A stretch of DNA of 32,171 nucleotides from contig LBWJ01000007.1 of NCBI GenBank assembly GCA_000993595.1, positions 1 to 32,171 on the forward strand. The letters run 5' to 3'. The position numbers and the translations under genes are program-made. Source of the stretch: Candidatus Peregrinibacteria bacterium GW2011_GWC2_39_14 (GTDB lineage Bacteria; Patescibacteriota; Gracilibacteria; UBA1369; UBA12463). Below are positions 25,197 to 32,171 of the stretch, in pieces. The notes below the pieces were generated by a model. That model was not told the DNA's origin, searched no databases, and saw only the letters and a list, made by a program, of their open reading frames with translations. Positions within the stretch are counted from its first letter, which is position 1; every line of letters starts with the position of its first letter.

Positions 25197-25550
25197 TTAA
25201 ACAAGTTCAATTAATACTAAGTGTGCATTGTCTCCCTTTCTATATTTTAAGAAAGTTTTTCTTACATAACCGGAATTTTTTCCTTCATATCTTTTAGCTA
25301 AAACTTCGATGAGCTTTTTTGAAGCATTTTCATGATTTAAAGCTTTTGAAATATGTTTGATCGCAAGCGTTTTATTTGGTCTTTTTGCGACTCCGATGAG
25401 TTTTTCGACGAGTGGCATAACGGCTTGTGCACGTCCTGCAATCGTTTTTACTTTTTCGTGAATAATAAGGTCTATCGAAATATTTTTGACCATTGATCTT
25501 CCGTGATCTCTATCGCTTCCTAATTTTACTTTTTTTACTCCGTGCCTCAT
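25197..25550 (-). CDS. rplQ: 50S ribosomal protein L17
   Basis: A large-subunit protein near the exit tunnel. It has 117 residues. The N-terminus MRHGVKKVKLGSDRDHGRSM corresponds to the family MRHxxxxxKLxRxxxHRxAM motif, and the middle keeps the KTIAGRAQAVMPLVEKLI helix. The short ASKKLIEVLAKRYEGKNSGY and the C-terminal GDNAHLVLIELV are also typical. It follows rpoA by 39 bases, the usual gene order. Confidence 0.96.
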   Translation of the reverse strand: MRHGVKKVKLGSDRDHGRSMVKNISIDLIIHEKVKTIAGRAQAVMPLVEKLIGVAKRPNKTLAIKHISKALNHENASKKLIEVLAKRYEGKNSGYVRKTFLKYRKGDNAHLVLIELV

Positions 25551-25589
25551 ATATTGTTATTTGTAATTGGTAATTATTTGGTGTGACTT

Positions 25590-26564
25590 TTACTCTTCAG
25601 TGAGTTGGATGTTTCTTTCTGCGAGTGCATTCATGACTTCATTAAGTGCTTTTTTACCAAAACCTCTTAAATTAGCCAATTTGGCCTGTGTGCATTTTGA
25701 CAATTGTTCAATTGAGCCGATTCCTCCATTGATAAGTGCGTTCAATGTTCTTGGAGAAAAGCCAAGAATTTCAATTGGAGTATAGCTTTCTTTAACAGGT
25801 TTTGTTTGTTCTGTTTGCTGTTGATGTTCAAGAACTTTTTGAGGATTGCTGATGAAGTCAGGTTCAACGAGAAGTCCTTCTTTGTTGAATAATCCGAAGT
25901 ATGATTGTAATAAATTTGATGAAAAGCGAAGTGCTTCATCCGGCGTGATTGAGCCATTTGTTTCAATTTCAAGAGTAAGCTTATCGAGGTTTGTCATCTG
26001 ACCGACGCGCATAGGTTCAACGTCGTATCTGACTTTTTTGATAGGTGTATAAATTGCATCCATGATAATCAAGTTTGGCGTTGTTGCGTCTTTTTCTCTT
26101 TGTGCTGTCGTGAGATAACCGACGCCTTTTTCAATCTTGATTTCCATGTGAATTTTTCCACCTTTATCTATGGTTGTGATGTATGCGTCCGGAGTTAAAA
26201 TTTCGACATCAGATGTTGTTTTGATGTCTTTTGCATAAACTTTTCCTTCTTTGTTGGCTTGAAGTGTAATCCATGAAGGTTCTTTTGTGCTTTTCTTGAA
26301 TGAAATTGCTCTCAAATTGAGCGTTATATCAAGGACACTTTCTTTTACGCCTTTGATGGTTGAATATTCGTGGCTGATGCCATCGAGTTTAACCGCTGTA
26401 ATGCTTGCGCCTGGAGTAGAGGAGAGGAGTGAACGTCTGAGCGCGTTGCCGAGAGTCACACCATATCCTGTAGGAAGAGGTCCAAGAGTAAAAATCGTGT
26501 GGAATTCTCCAAGCTTGTTGGTTTTTAGCTTTGGAAGCCCGATTTCTTCTTGAATTTGATGCAT
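25590..26564 (-). CDS. rpoA: DNA-directed RNA polymerase alpha subunit
   Basis: The alpha subunit forms the dimer scaffold for core RNA polymerase. At 324 residues it is full length. The N-terminal domain has PTGYGVTLGNALRRSLLSS (31-49), the dimerisation and assembly motif, and VEPMRVGQMTNLDKLTLEIETNGS. A Gln-rich linker at about 245-258 leads to a complete C-terminal domain (261-324) with the helix-hairpin-helix type LANLRGFGKKALNEV, so UP-element and activator contacts should be possible. It lies 43 bases after rpsD. Confidence 0.97.
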   Translation of the reverse strand: MHQIQEEIGLPKLKTNKLGEFHTIFTLGPLPTGYGVTLGNALRRSLLSSTPGASITAVKLDGISHEYSTIKGVKESVLDITLNLRAISFKKSTKEPSWITLQANKEGKVYAKDIKTTSDVEILTPDAYITTIDKGGKIHMEIKIEKGVGYLTTAQREKDATTPNLIIMDAIYTPIKKVRYDVEPMRVGQMTNLDKLTLEIETNGSITPDEALRFSSNLLQSYFGLFNKEGLLVEPDFISNPQKVLEHQQQTEQTKPVKESYTPIEILGFSPRTLNALINGGIGSIEQLSKCTQAKLANLRGFGKKALNEVMNALAERNIQLTEE

Positions 26565-26591
26565 AATGCGTATTGTTATTAATTATTTTTT

Positions 26592-26610
26592 GTCGTTTTG
26601 CGACGTGCTA
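26592..26610 (-). repeat. Reduced stop-anchored hairpin, copy E (after rpsD)
   Basis: On the minus strand, TAG (the rpsD stop) is followed by CAC and the hairpin GTCG-CAAAA-CGAC, then AAAAAATAATTAATAAC. It shares the stop+CACG start and resembles hairpin 2 of copy D, but has only one four-pair stem, so membership of the family is uncertain. Confidence 0.45.
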
Positions 26611-27240
26611 TTTTGAATAGTACTCAATGATAATGTTTGTTTGAATGCTTTTTTCGAAATCATCTTTATCCGGTTCTGCTACGATTTCACCCGTAAGGCT
26701 TTTTAAATCTACTTTTATCCATTTTGGTGGATTGAATTTGCTGGCTTTTGCTGTTTCGAATAATTTTGAGCCGCGTAATTTTTCTTTAATTTCAAATTTT
26801 TCTCCAACTTTTACGCCATAGCTTGCTGTGGCGACTTTTTTGCCATTTATGTGGCAAAGTCCATGGTTTACGATTTGGCGAGCTTGTGCTCTTGAAGTTG
26901 CAAATCCTGCTCTATAAATGACGTTGTCTAAGCGCTTTTCAAGAAGGTTCAAGAATGCAATGCCCGTGACGCCTTCTGTTTTAACGGCTACTTTATAGTA
27001 ATTGTGGAATTGTCTTTCATTGAGACCAAATATGCGCTTTGCTTTCTGTTTTTCACGCATTTGTCTTCCGTACTCAGATTTCCCTCTGCCTTTTTTAGCT
27101 AAAGGACCGTGTTGTCCAGGGGCGTAATTCTTTTTAACTAAAGCACATTTTTGAGATTCGCATCTTGCGCCTTTGAGGAATAGTTTTTCACCTTCTCTTC
27201 GGCATAGTCTGCAAACTGGTCGTGTTGTAAGTTTTGACAT
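26608..27240 (-). CDS. rpsD: 30S ribosomal protein S4 (zinc-ribbon form)
   Basis: A primary 16S rRNA binder and often an autoregulator of the alpha operon. At 210 residues it has the standard length. The N-terminus keeps four cysteines (10, 13, 27, 32) in CRLCR and RCESQKC, the zinc-binding form. The S4 RNA-binding domain includes EKRLDNVIYRAGFATSRAQARQIVNHG and HINGKKV. The segment YAPGQHGPLAKKGRGKSEYG is also typical. It is separated from rpsK by 97 bases filled with hairpin element B. Confidence 0.97.
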   Translation of the reverse strand: MSKLTTRPVCRLCRREGEKLFLKGARCESQKCALVKKNYAPGQHGPLAKKGRGKSEYGRQMREKQKAKRIFGLNERQFHNYYKVAVKTEGVTGIAFLNLLEKRLDNVIYRAGFATSRAQARQIVNHGLCHINGKKVATASYGVKVGEKFEIKEKLRGSKLFETAKASKFNPPKWIKVDLKSLTGEIVAEPDKDDFEKSIQTNIIIEYYSK

Positions 27241-27271
27241 AATTTAATCGTTTTTTACTGAGTTTTATATG

Positions 27272-27340
27272 GTGTTTGCTTCGCAAACGTTTTTATTTAT
27301 ATGGAGCTTGCTGCTTCGCAGCGCTCTGAACGGCGTGTTA
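27272..27340 (-). repeat. Stop-codon-anchored triloop hairpin element, copy B (rpsK-rpsD gap)
   Basis: On the minus strand it starts with the rpsK stop, TAACACGCCGTTCA. Hairpin 1 is GAGC+GCTGC, loop GAA, GCAGC+AA bulge+GCTC (27304-27326). The spacer CATATAAATAAAAAC follows, then hairpin 2, GTTTGC-GAA-GCAAAC (27274-27288), then ACCATATAAAA. On the plus strand hairpin 2 is followed by GTTTTTATTTATATGG, terminator-like. Confidence 0.78.
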
Positions 27341-27805
27341 AACTCTTCTTGATTTCTTTTGTCTGCATCCGTTGTGTGGAATTGGAGTCAAGTCTGTGAT
27401 TGTTTCAAGGCTTAATCCTGCGATGTGCAAGCCTCTAATGGCTTGTTCACGTCCTGGGCCAATTCCTCTTACATATACATTAACTTTTTCAAGTCCGAAT
27501 ATTTTTGCTTTTCCTGTTGCTGTTTCTGCTGCAACTTGTGCTGCGTATGGAGTTGATTTTCTTGCGCCTTTGAATCCGCAAGATCCTGCGCTTGACCATG
27601 CAATTGTTTCTCCTACCGTATCTGTAAGCGTGATTATTGTGTTGTTGAATCCGGCATGAACATATGCATTTCCGGCAACTACACTTCTTCTTTTGCTTTT
27701 TGCTTTTTTAGGAGCGGCTTTTTTAGACTTTTCCATCTTTCCTTTTTCCGCTTTGGCTTGTTTTTCTTGTTTTTCGCCTGTTTTCTGTGTTTTTTCTTCT
27801 GTCAT
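27338..27805 (-). CDS. rpsK: 30S ribosomal protein S11 with N-terminal basic extension
   Basis: A small-subunit platform protein. At 155 residues it is about 25 longer than usual because of a Lys/Glu/Gln-rich N-terminal stretch (residues 1-40), likely disordered. The core is standard: NAYVHAGFNNTIITLTD, SAGSCGFKGARKSTPYAAQ, VNVYVRGIGPGREQAIRGL and the C-terminal DLTPIPHNGCRQKKSRRV. It follows rpsM by 49 bases, and that gap carries hairpin copy C ending in ATATAAATAAC just before the start codon. Confidence 0.97.
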   Translation of the reverse strand: MTEEKTQKTGEKQEKQAKAEKGKMEKSKKAAPKKAKSKRRSVVAGNAYVHAGFNNTIITLTDTVGETIAWSSAGSCGFKGARKSTPYAAQVAAETATGKAKIFGLEKVNVYVRGIGPGREQAIRGLHIAGLSLETITDLTPIPHNGCRQKKSRRV

Positions 27806-27812
27806 ATGTTAT

Positions 27813-27857
27813 TTATATTATATGGGCCTGTGTTGCGCTTTGCGCAACGGCCTGTTA
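27813..27857 (-). repeat. Stop-codon-anchored triloop hairpin element, copy C (rpsM-rpsK gap)
   Basis: On the minus strand it starts with the rpsM stop, TAACAGGCCGTTGCGC. The hairpin is GGCC+GTTGCGC, loop AAA, GCGCAAC+ACA bulge+GGCC (27825-27852, eleven pairs), with the same architecture as copy A but different bases in both stem parts. The spacer CATATAATATAAATAAC leads straight to the rpsK start. Hairpin 2 is absent. Confidence 0.75.
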
Positions 27858-28226
27858 CTTGGTTACCATTTTTTTATTTGCAACTGTCTTCCTCTTTCCT
27901 TTTCTTGTGCGGGCATTTTTGCGTGTTCTTTGGCCTCTTACCGGTAAACCTCTTCTGTGGCGGAAGCCTCTGTATGAACCCGCATCAACCAATCTTTTAA
28001 TATTTCCTTGAATGTGTCTTTTTAATTCACCCTCAGTTAAGATTTTTGAAATGCTGTCTCTTAGTCTGTTTAAATCTATCTCTGTTAATTCGTCAGCTTT
28101 TGTATCGATGTCGATATTTAGTTCGTCTAACATCTTTCGGCTTAATGATCTTCCGATGCCGTAAACGTACGTTAGTGCGATTTCGATTCTTTTGTTGGGT
28201 AAATTGACACCCGCTATTCTTGCCAT
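27855..28226 (-). CDS. rpsM: 30S ribosomal protein S13
   Basis: A head protein contacting the P-site tRNA and the subunit bridge. At 123 residues it has normal length. It begins [24 protein letters not shown], contains the helix-two-turn-helix region, and ends with the conserved [27 protein letters not shown] tail. It lies 18 bases after rpmJ, in the usual alpha-operon order. Confidence 0.97.
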   Translation of the reverse strand: MARIAGVNLPNKRIEIALTYVYGIGRSLSRKMLDELNIDIDTKADELTEIDLNRLRDSISKILTEGELKRHIQGNIKRLVDAGSYRGFRHRRGLPVRGQRTRKNARTRKGKRKTVANKKMVTK

Positions 28227-28244
28227 GTGTTAATAAGTTAAATG

Positions 28245-28358
28245 TTAACCTTGTCTTTGCTTATGTTTTTTAGTTGAGCAGATTACTCTTACAACGCCTT
28301 TGCGTTTGATAACTTTACATTTTTGACAGATCGGTTTTACAGATGCTCGTACTTTCAT
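28245..28358 (-). CDS. rpmJ: 50S ribosomal protein L36
   Basis: A small 37-residue zinc-ribbon protein of the large subunit. It begins [15 protein letters not shown] and keeps the ligands Cys11, Cys14, Cys27 and His32 (CxxC-x12-C-x4-H). The end KKHKQRQG matches the family. Its position between infA and rpsM is the standard order. It is separated from infA by 80 bases holding hairpin copy D. Confidence 0.95.
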   Translation of the reverse strand: MKVRASVKPICQKCKVIKRKGVVRVICSTKKHKQRQG

Positions 28359-28375
28359 AATTTGGTTTTTTATTG

Positions 28376-28441
28376 GTGTCGCTTTGCGACGTTTTATTTA
28401 TATGGAGCTTGCTGCTTCGCAGCGTTCTGAACGGCGTGTTA
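28376..28441 (-). repeat. Stop-codon-anchored triloop hairpin element, copy D (infA-rpmJ gap)
   Basis: On the minus strand it starts with the infA stop, TAACACGCCGTTCAGAAC. Hairpin 1 is GAAC+GCTGC, loop GAA, GCAGC+AA bulge+GCTC (28405-28427), nearly identical to copy B with one changed outer pair. The spacer CATATAAATAAAAC is followed by hairpin 2, GTCGC-AAA-GCGAC (28378-28390), then ACCAATAAAAAACC. On the plus strand hairpin 2 is followed by GTTTTATTTATATGG. Confidence 0.78.
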
Positions 28442-28678
28442 TTTATGCCTGAATACAATTCTTCCTTTCGTTAGCTCGTAGATGCTAAGCGCTACGGTTA
28501 CTCTATCTCCCGGCAAGATGCGAATAAAATTCATTCTCATCTTTCCTGATAGGTGAGCTTCTACTATGTTGTTTATGATGTGTGGATATTTTTCGTCCGT
28601 AAGCTTTACTTTGAATTTTGTTCCCGGAAGTGCTTCCGTAACTTCGCCTAGAACTTCTATAACGTCATCTTTAGCCAT
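28439..28678 (-). CDS. infA: Translation initiation factor IF-1
   Basis: Binds the ribosomal A site during initiation. At 79 residues it is slightly longer than the usual 72. It has the OB-fold features [46 protein letters not shown] and a basic end KGRIVFRHK. It lies 141 bases after map, with a possible promoter between, and before rpmJ. Confidence 0.96.
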   Translation of the reverse strand: MAKDDVIEVLGEVTEALPGTKFKVKLTDEKYPHIINNIVEAHLSGKMRMNFIRILPGDRVTVALSIYELTKGRIVFRHK

Positions 28679-28750
28679 AGTTTAAGCTGTGTTCTTCAAT
28701 TGTAATGACCATTGCTTTGGTCTGAAGAGCGATAAGATTTTATACTACAC

Positions 28751-28779
28751 AATTTAATGTCGCAATATCTTTTTGTCAA
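28751..28779 (-). promoter_or_regulatory. Possible internal promoter for infA and the alpha operon
   Basis: On the minus strand, a perfect TTGACA (28779-28774) is followed after 17 bases by TAAATT (28756-28751), and a TATAAA box lies further on at 28744-28739. The 141-base map-infA gap is otherwise without genes. The -10 match is only partial, so this is tentative. Confidence 0.3.
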
Positions 28780-28819
28780 TTTGTGTAAATTCACTTGCGT
28801 AGTATGTGGTTTTATTGTG

Positions 28820-29605
28820 TTATATCTTATAATATATTGGGTCCATTTCCGGTCGTTTTGTGATTATTTCGCATCCATTAGCCATAACCGCAAGAGTGTG
28901 TTCAACTTGGGACGACATACTGCCGTCACGCGTGACGATTGTCCACCTATCTGATTTTACTTTTATTTTATTGCTGCCATTTGTATATATCGGTTCTATC
29001 GCGAGTGTCATGCCTTCTTTTAGCGTTACGTTTTCCGCATGTGGGTCTACATAATTTAACACCATTGGATCTTCATGTAAGAATCTTCCAACTCCATGTC
29101 CCGTTAAATCATGAACGGGGGAGCAACCGTTTTGTTTTAAGGTTGACTCTATTACTTCGCTTACTTCTGATAATTTTATTCCGGGCCTTATTATTGAAAT
29201 CACTTTATACAAAGCTTCTTCGCCTGCTGTTAAAAACTTTTTCATTTCTGATGAAATTTTTCCAACACCAACTGCAATTGCGGAATCTGTGTGTAAATTT
29301 TTATGAAAAACTCCCGCATCAACGCTGACGATATCTCCTTCTTTTAAAAATTTATTTGCACTTGGAATTCCATGCACAACTTCATCATTTACGGATACGC
29401 AAATTGAAGAAGGGTAACCTTTATATCCTAAGAAAGACGGTTTTACATGAAATCTTTGGAATAATTTATCTGCTCTTTCTTCTATGTCTTTAGTTGTCAT
29501 TCCCGGAACGATGTGTGCTCTTAATTCGTCGAGTATAAGGCCTAAGATTTGGCCTCCTTCTTTCATGTCTTCGATTTCTTGTTTTGTTTTAATTAGAATT
29601 CTCAT
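28820..29605 (-). CDS. map: Methionine aminopeptidase, type I
   Basis: Removes the initiator methionine from new proteins. It has 261 residues, the usual length. The five metal ligands are visible: Asp96 (SVDAG), Asp107 (HTDSA), His170 (TGHGVGR), Glu204 (LAIEPIY) and Glu235 (QVEHT). The substrate His of VVHGIPS is present. The start lies seven bases after adk, and the secY-adk-map-infA order is classic for the spc operon. Confidence 0.97.
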   Translation of the reverse strand: MRILIKTKQEIEDMKEGGQILGLILDELRAHIVPGMTTKDIEERADKLFQRFHVKPSFLGYKGYPSSICVSVNDEVVHGIPSANKFLKEGDIVSVDAGVFHKNLHTDSAIAVGVGKISSEMKKFLTAGEEALYKVISIIRPGIKLSEVSEVIESTLKQNGCSPVHDLTGHGVGRFLHEDPMVLNYVDPHAENVTLKEGMTLAIEPIYTNGSNKIKVKSDRWTIVTRDGSMSSQVEHTLAVMANGCEIITKRPEMDPIYYKI

Positions 29606-29612
29606 TGTTTTT

Positions 29613-30257
29613 TTAAGACGATTTTACTAAGAACATTTCCACTTTTTCCATCATTGATTCTGTGACTTTTTCAATTGGTGGCAATGCATCAACTTTTATA
29701 ATTATATTTTTGCTTTCATAAGCTGAAATAATTGGCATCGTCTCGTTGAAGAACGCGTTTATGCGATTTTCTATGCTTGCGATATTGTCATCCGCGCGAG
29801 TTATTAATTCTCCGCCACATGTGCATGTATTATTCATATACGCTGCAGGATAGATTGTCTTACAAATTTTACACATGCGTCTTGTTGTAAGGCGTCTTAT
29901 GGCTTCTTCTTTGGATAATTCAAAATATACGCCGGCAAATTGTCTGTTTGATTTTTCCATTAAGGCGTTGAACTGTTCCGCTTGTTCAAGTGATCTTGGA
30001 ATCCCGTCAAAAAGAACATCCGTATTTTCAGGAATATTTTTTATGAAATTTTCGATAATTTCCATTACTACATCCGTTGGAACCAAATGTCCTGCTTCGA
30101 TTATGTTTTTTATTTTTTTACCAAGTTCAGAGTCTTCTTGTGCAAGAATTCTTAATTGACCTCCCATTTCAAAGATTTTGAGATTAAATTTCTCGGCTAA
30201 AAATTTGCTCTGCGTTCCTTTGCCAGAGCCTTGAATTCCAAAGAGTACGAAGTCCAT
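29613..30257 (-). CDS. adk: Adenylate kinase
   Basis: Interconverts ATP+AMP and two ADP. At 214 residues it has normal length. The P-loop is GIQGSGKGT (7-15; more often GxPGAGKGT), and the AMP-site DGIPR has Arg88 (usually DGFPR). The lid has a cysteine cluster CKIC (129, 132) and CTC (145, 147). This resembles the zinc-binding lid, but the second pair is spaced C-x-C instead of C-x2-C. RADDN and the following helix are conserved. It is separated from secY by a 147-base AT-rich repeat region. Confidence 0.96.
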   Translation of the reverse strand: MDFVLFGIQGSGKGTQSKFLAEKFNLKIFEMGGQLRILAQEDSELGKKIKNIIEAGHLVPTDVVMEIIENFIKNIPENTDVLFDGIPRSLEQAEQFNALMEKSNRQFAGVYFELSKEEAIRRLTTRRMCKICKTIYPAAYMNNTCTCGGELITRADDNIASIENRINAFFNETMPIISAYESKNIIIKVDALPPIEKVTESMMEKVEMFLVKSS

Positions 30258-30269
30258 TTTAGACGAAAG

Positions 30270-30404
30270 TTACAATTTACAGTTTACAATTTTCAATCAA
30301 TTTACAATTTACAATTTTTTAATTTTCACTCGACATTAGTTTTATAATTGAAAATTTTTAATTGATAATTGAATGTAAATTGATATTTGAAAGTTGATAA
30401 TTTC
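30270..30404. repeat. AT-rich repetitive intergenic region between adk and secY
   Basis: The left half repeats TTTACAATT and TTTACAGTT units in near tandem (30270-30317). The right half repeats AATTGATAATTGA, GTAAATTGA and related units (30347-30404), roughly the reverse complement of the left. AATTTTCA and TGAAAATT form an inverted repeat around the centre. No ORF or clear promoter was found. It may be simple-sequence drift or a degraded palindromic element. Confidence 0.5.
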
Positions 30405-31703
30405 CTAATAGAATTTCTTGTAGTCGTGCATTACGAGCTGAGTGTTGATTTGTCTTACAAGTTCAAGAACAACACCTGCGACGATGATGATACCTGCACC
30501 GCTCAAAAGCATTTGTACCGCACCGAATTGCATGTTTGTGAATATTTTTTGCATGATGAGAGGGAATACTGCCACGAATCCTATAAATAAGCCTCCGTAT
30601 AGATTTAAGTAGCTTGAAACTTTTGCGATGTATTCTGCGGTTTGTTTGCCTGGTCTAATTCCCGGAATATATCCACCACGTTTTTGAATGTTTTCCGCGA
30701 CTTGATCAGGTTTGAACGTAATTCCAACGTAGAAATATGTGAATCCTATGATGAGCATGAAATACAAAACTAAATAAGGAATGCCTTGCATTGTAAACGC
30801 TGATCCGAGGAATGCGGCAAAGCCTCTAAGCCACTCTGACGTTGCATTTTGCATTAATTGTGAAAGAAGTGTTGGCAATGAAACTATCGATACTGCAAAG
30901 ATAATCGGGATCATACCTGCTTGATTTACTCTTATTGGGAGAACTGATTGTTCCGCTCTGGCATGTGTGTGTTGACCTGTATATGTGATTGGAATTCTTC
31001 TTACGGCATCTGTGAAGATGATAACAAGAATTGTCATTATTATTGTTATCAGAAGTGTTATTACAAATGGAACGAGTTTGTCCGGATTTGCTTGCGCTTG
31101 AAATAAGTTTTGCGCAATCATTGGTGGGATTGCCGTAATGATGTTGATGAAGATCAAGATGGATATTCCATTCCCGATTCCATATTCCGAGATAAGTTCA
31201 CCAAGCCACATTGCGAGCACTGTTCCGGCTGTGATCGTGAGCATTATAGGTAAGATAATCGATGGATTTGATAAATTTTCTACGATTGGAACTTGGGATT
31301 GTGAATTTAAGAGAGCAATCATTCCATATGACTGTAAGAACCCCAAAGGCAATGCTAACCAGCGTGTATATTGGTTGATTTTTCTATATCCTTGTTCGCC
31401 TTCTTTTGAAAGATTTTCAAGTTTTGGAATCACAACCGTCATCAATTGTACGATGATGGATGCATTGATATAAGGAGAAAGACCCATCAACATAATTGAG
31501 AAGTTTTCTGCGCTTCCACCTGTTAACATGCTGAATGCGCCAAATATTTGGCTTTTGCTGAATATGGCTTTTATGGCTTCCAGGTTTGCTCCCGGAATGC
31601 TGATTTGTGCAGCCATTCTATATAATGCAAGGATTAACAGAGTTAAAAGAATCTTATTTCGGAGATCTTTTGAGTTCCAAATTTGAATCAGGTATTGCAA
31701 CAT
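30405..31703 (-). CDS. secY: Protein translocase subunit SecY
   Basis: The channel-forming subunit of the general secretion translocon. At 432 residues it is full length with ten hydrophobic helices. Family marks are ALYRMAAQISIPGAN after helix 1, SMLTGGSAENFSIMLMGLSPYINASI (plug and helix 2), the cytoplasmic loop RRIPITYTGQ, and FTYFYVGITFKPDQVAENIQKRGGYIPGIRPGK. It starts three bases after rplO, as in the standard spc operon. Confidence 0.97.
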   Translation of the reverse strand: MLQYLIQIWNSKDLRNKILLTLLILALYRMAAQISIPGANLEAIKAIFSKSQIFGAFSMLTGGSAENFSIMLMGLSPYINASIIVQLMTVVIPKLENLSKEGEQGYRKINQYTRWLALPLGFLQSYGMIALLNSQSQVPIVENLSNPSIILPIMLTITAGTVLAMWLGELISEYGIGNGISILIFINIITAIPPMIAQNLFQAQANPDKLVPFVITLLITIIMTILVIIFTDAVRRIPITYTGQHTHARAEQSVLPIRVNQAGMIPIIFAVSIVSLPTLLSQLMQNATSEWLRGFAAFLGSAFTMQGIPYLVLYFMLIIGFTYFYVGITFKPDQVAENIQKRGGYIPGIRPGKQTAEYIAKVSSYLNLYGGLFIGFVAVFPLIMQKIFTNMQFGAVQMLLSGAGIIIVAGVVLELVRQINTQLVMHDYKKFY

Positions 31704-31706
31704 TTT

Positions 31707-32156
31707 TTATTTTTTTACAAAAATTTCAACTGTTCCGCCTGCTTTTTTAATTTTCTCTTCCGCTGATTTTGATATTTTATCCACTTTGACTGTGAGTTTT
31801 TTATTAAGTTCTCCTTTTCCAAGAAGTTTTACAGGCATTGATTTTCTTCTTGTGATGTTTTTTTCAGAGAGAGAAATGATGTCTACAGTATCTCCGTCCG
31901 AGAAACGTTTTTCAAGTGTATCTACATTTACAATTTGATATTCGGTTTGCGAGGTGCTTTTGAAGCCGCTTAATTTTGGCATTCTTCTTAGAAGGGGAGT
32001 TTGTCCACCTTCAAAACCTCGGCGAACACCGCCGCCCGTTCTTTGATTTTGACCATTCATTCCGCGTCCGGAGTAGTTACCATGACCTGAGCTATTACCA
32101 CGTCCTACGCGCTTTCTTTTTTTCTTAAAATTTCCTGATAGATTGAGTAAACTCAT
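31707..32156 (-). CDS. rplO: 50S ribosomal protein L15
   Basis: A late-assembly large-subunit protein of 149 residues. The Gly/Arg-rich N-terminal arm (KRVGRGNSSGHGNYSGRGMNG), RRGFEGGQTPLLRRMPKLSGF and the C-terminal VEIFVKK are typical. The ATG is at 32156. The last bases of the window read TAA on the minus strand 12 bases upstream, possibly the stop of the preceding ribosomal gene, but its frame cannot be checked. Confidence 0.96.
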   Translation of the reverse strand: MSLLNLSGNFKKKRKRVGRGNSSGHGNYSGRGMNGQNQRTGGGVRRGFEGGQTPLLRRMPKLSGFKSTSQTEYQIVNVDTLEKRFSDGDTVDIISLSEKNITRRKSMPVKLLGKGELNKKLTVKVDKISKSAEEKIKKAGGTVEIFVKK

Positions 32157-32171
32157 AATGCTGAATTGTTA

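Noticed and set aside
24175..28441. CRISPR array from the repeated hairpins
   Set aside because: The copies lie 0.5-3 kb apart at gene ends, not with regular short spacers, and no cas gene is present.
24175..28441. Sense-strand rho-independent terminators in the ribosomal operon
   Set aside because: In the direction of the genes the stems are followed by A-rich, not T-rich, sequence, and several lie in the middle of an operon that must be read through.
1..32171. Alternative genetic code (TGA as Gly, as in Absconditabacteria and Gracilibacteria)
   Set aside because: TGA ends livM, livF and the YggU-family gene at the positions expected from overlapping downstream starts, and no gene needs TGA as a sense codon.

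Overview
The window looks like a piece of a bacterial chromosome with low to moderate GC, read with the standard code: TGA ends livM, livF and the YggU-family gene, and all three TGAs are confirmed by overlapping downstream starts. It resembles a Patescibacteria/CPR-type genome, perhaps Peregrinibacteria-like, but that placement is tentative. It rests on a Cys-rich repeat protein of a kind I associate with CPR genomes, an almost complete lack of Shine-Dalgarno sequences, compact operons, and large lineage-specific hypothetical proteins beside a standard ribosomal operon. No rRNA, tRNA, CRISPR array, transposase or phage gene was seen.

Layout. (1) Bases 2-3758, + strand: a branched-chain amino acid type ABC importer in the order livK (5' cut off), livH, livM, livG, livF. 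livH is broken by a frameshift. (2) Bases 3785-13294, + strand: de novo pyrimidine synthesis. pyrB, pyrC and pyrD form a first block and pyrE, a 151-aa unknown and pyrF form a second. Between the blocks lie a 1223-aa STAND-type ATPase with a degenerate nucleotide-cyclase domain and TPR-like repeats, a small membrane protein on the - strand, and a 147-bp structured element bounded by inverted repeats. carAB and pyrK are not in the window. (3) Bases 13331-15526, + strand: a 731-aa unknown with faint kinase-fold hallmarks. (4) Bases 15530-20952, - strand: a likely operon reading Cys-rich protein, trmD, Ca2+-ATPase, YggU/DUF167, rsmA, preceded by a separate 218-aa unknown at 21094-21750. (5) Bases 22027-24105, + strand: a 692-aa membrane-anchored surface protein with beta-trefoil-like, helical and beta/gamma-crystallin-like parts, ending at a good intrinsic terminator. 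(6) Bases 24238-32156, - strand: the end of the spc operon plus the alpha and L13/S9 operons, reading rplO, secY, adk, map, infA, rpmJ, rpsM, rpsK, rpsD, rpoA, rplQ, rplM, rpsI.

The most unusual signal is a family of triloop hairpin elements in the ribosomal operon. Their similarity begins exactly at the stop codon of rpsI, rpsK, rpsM and infA, with a reduced version at rpsD. The paired bases covary between copies, and the hairpins are joined by a conserved ATATAAATAA-type spacer. Read on the antisense strand, three copies look like intrinsic terminators. Recognisable promoters in the window are mostly extended -10 boxes (TGnTATAAT) lying 18-30 bases before the start codon.
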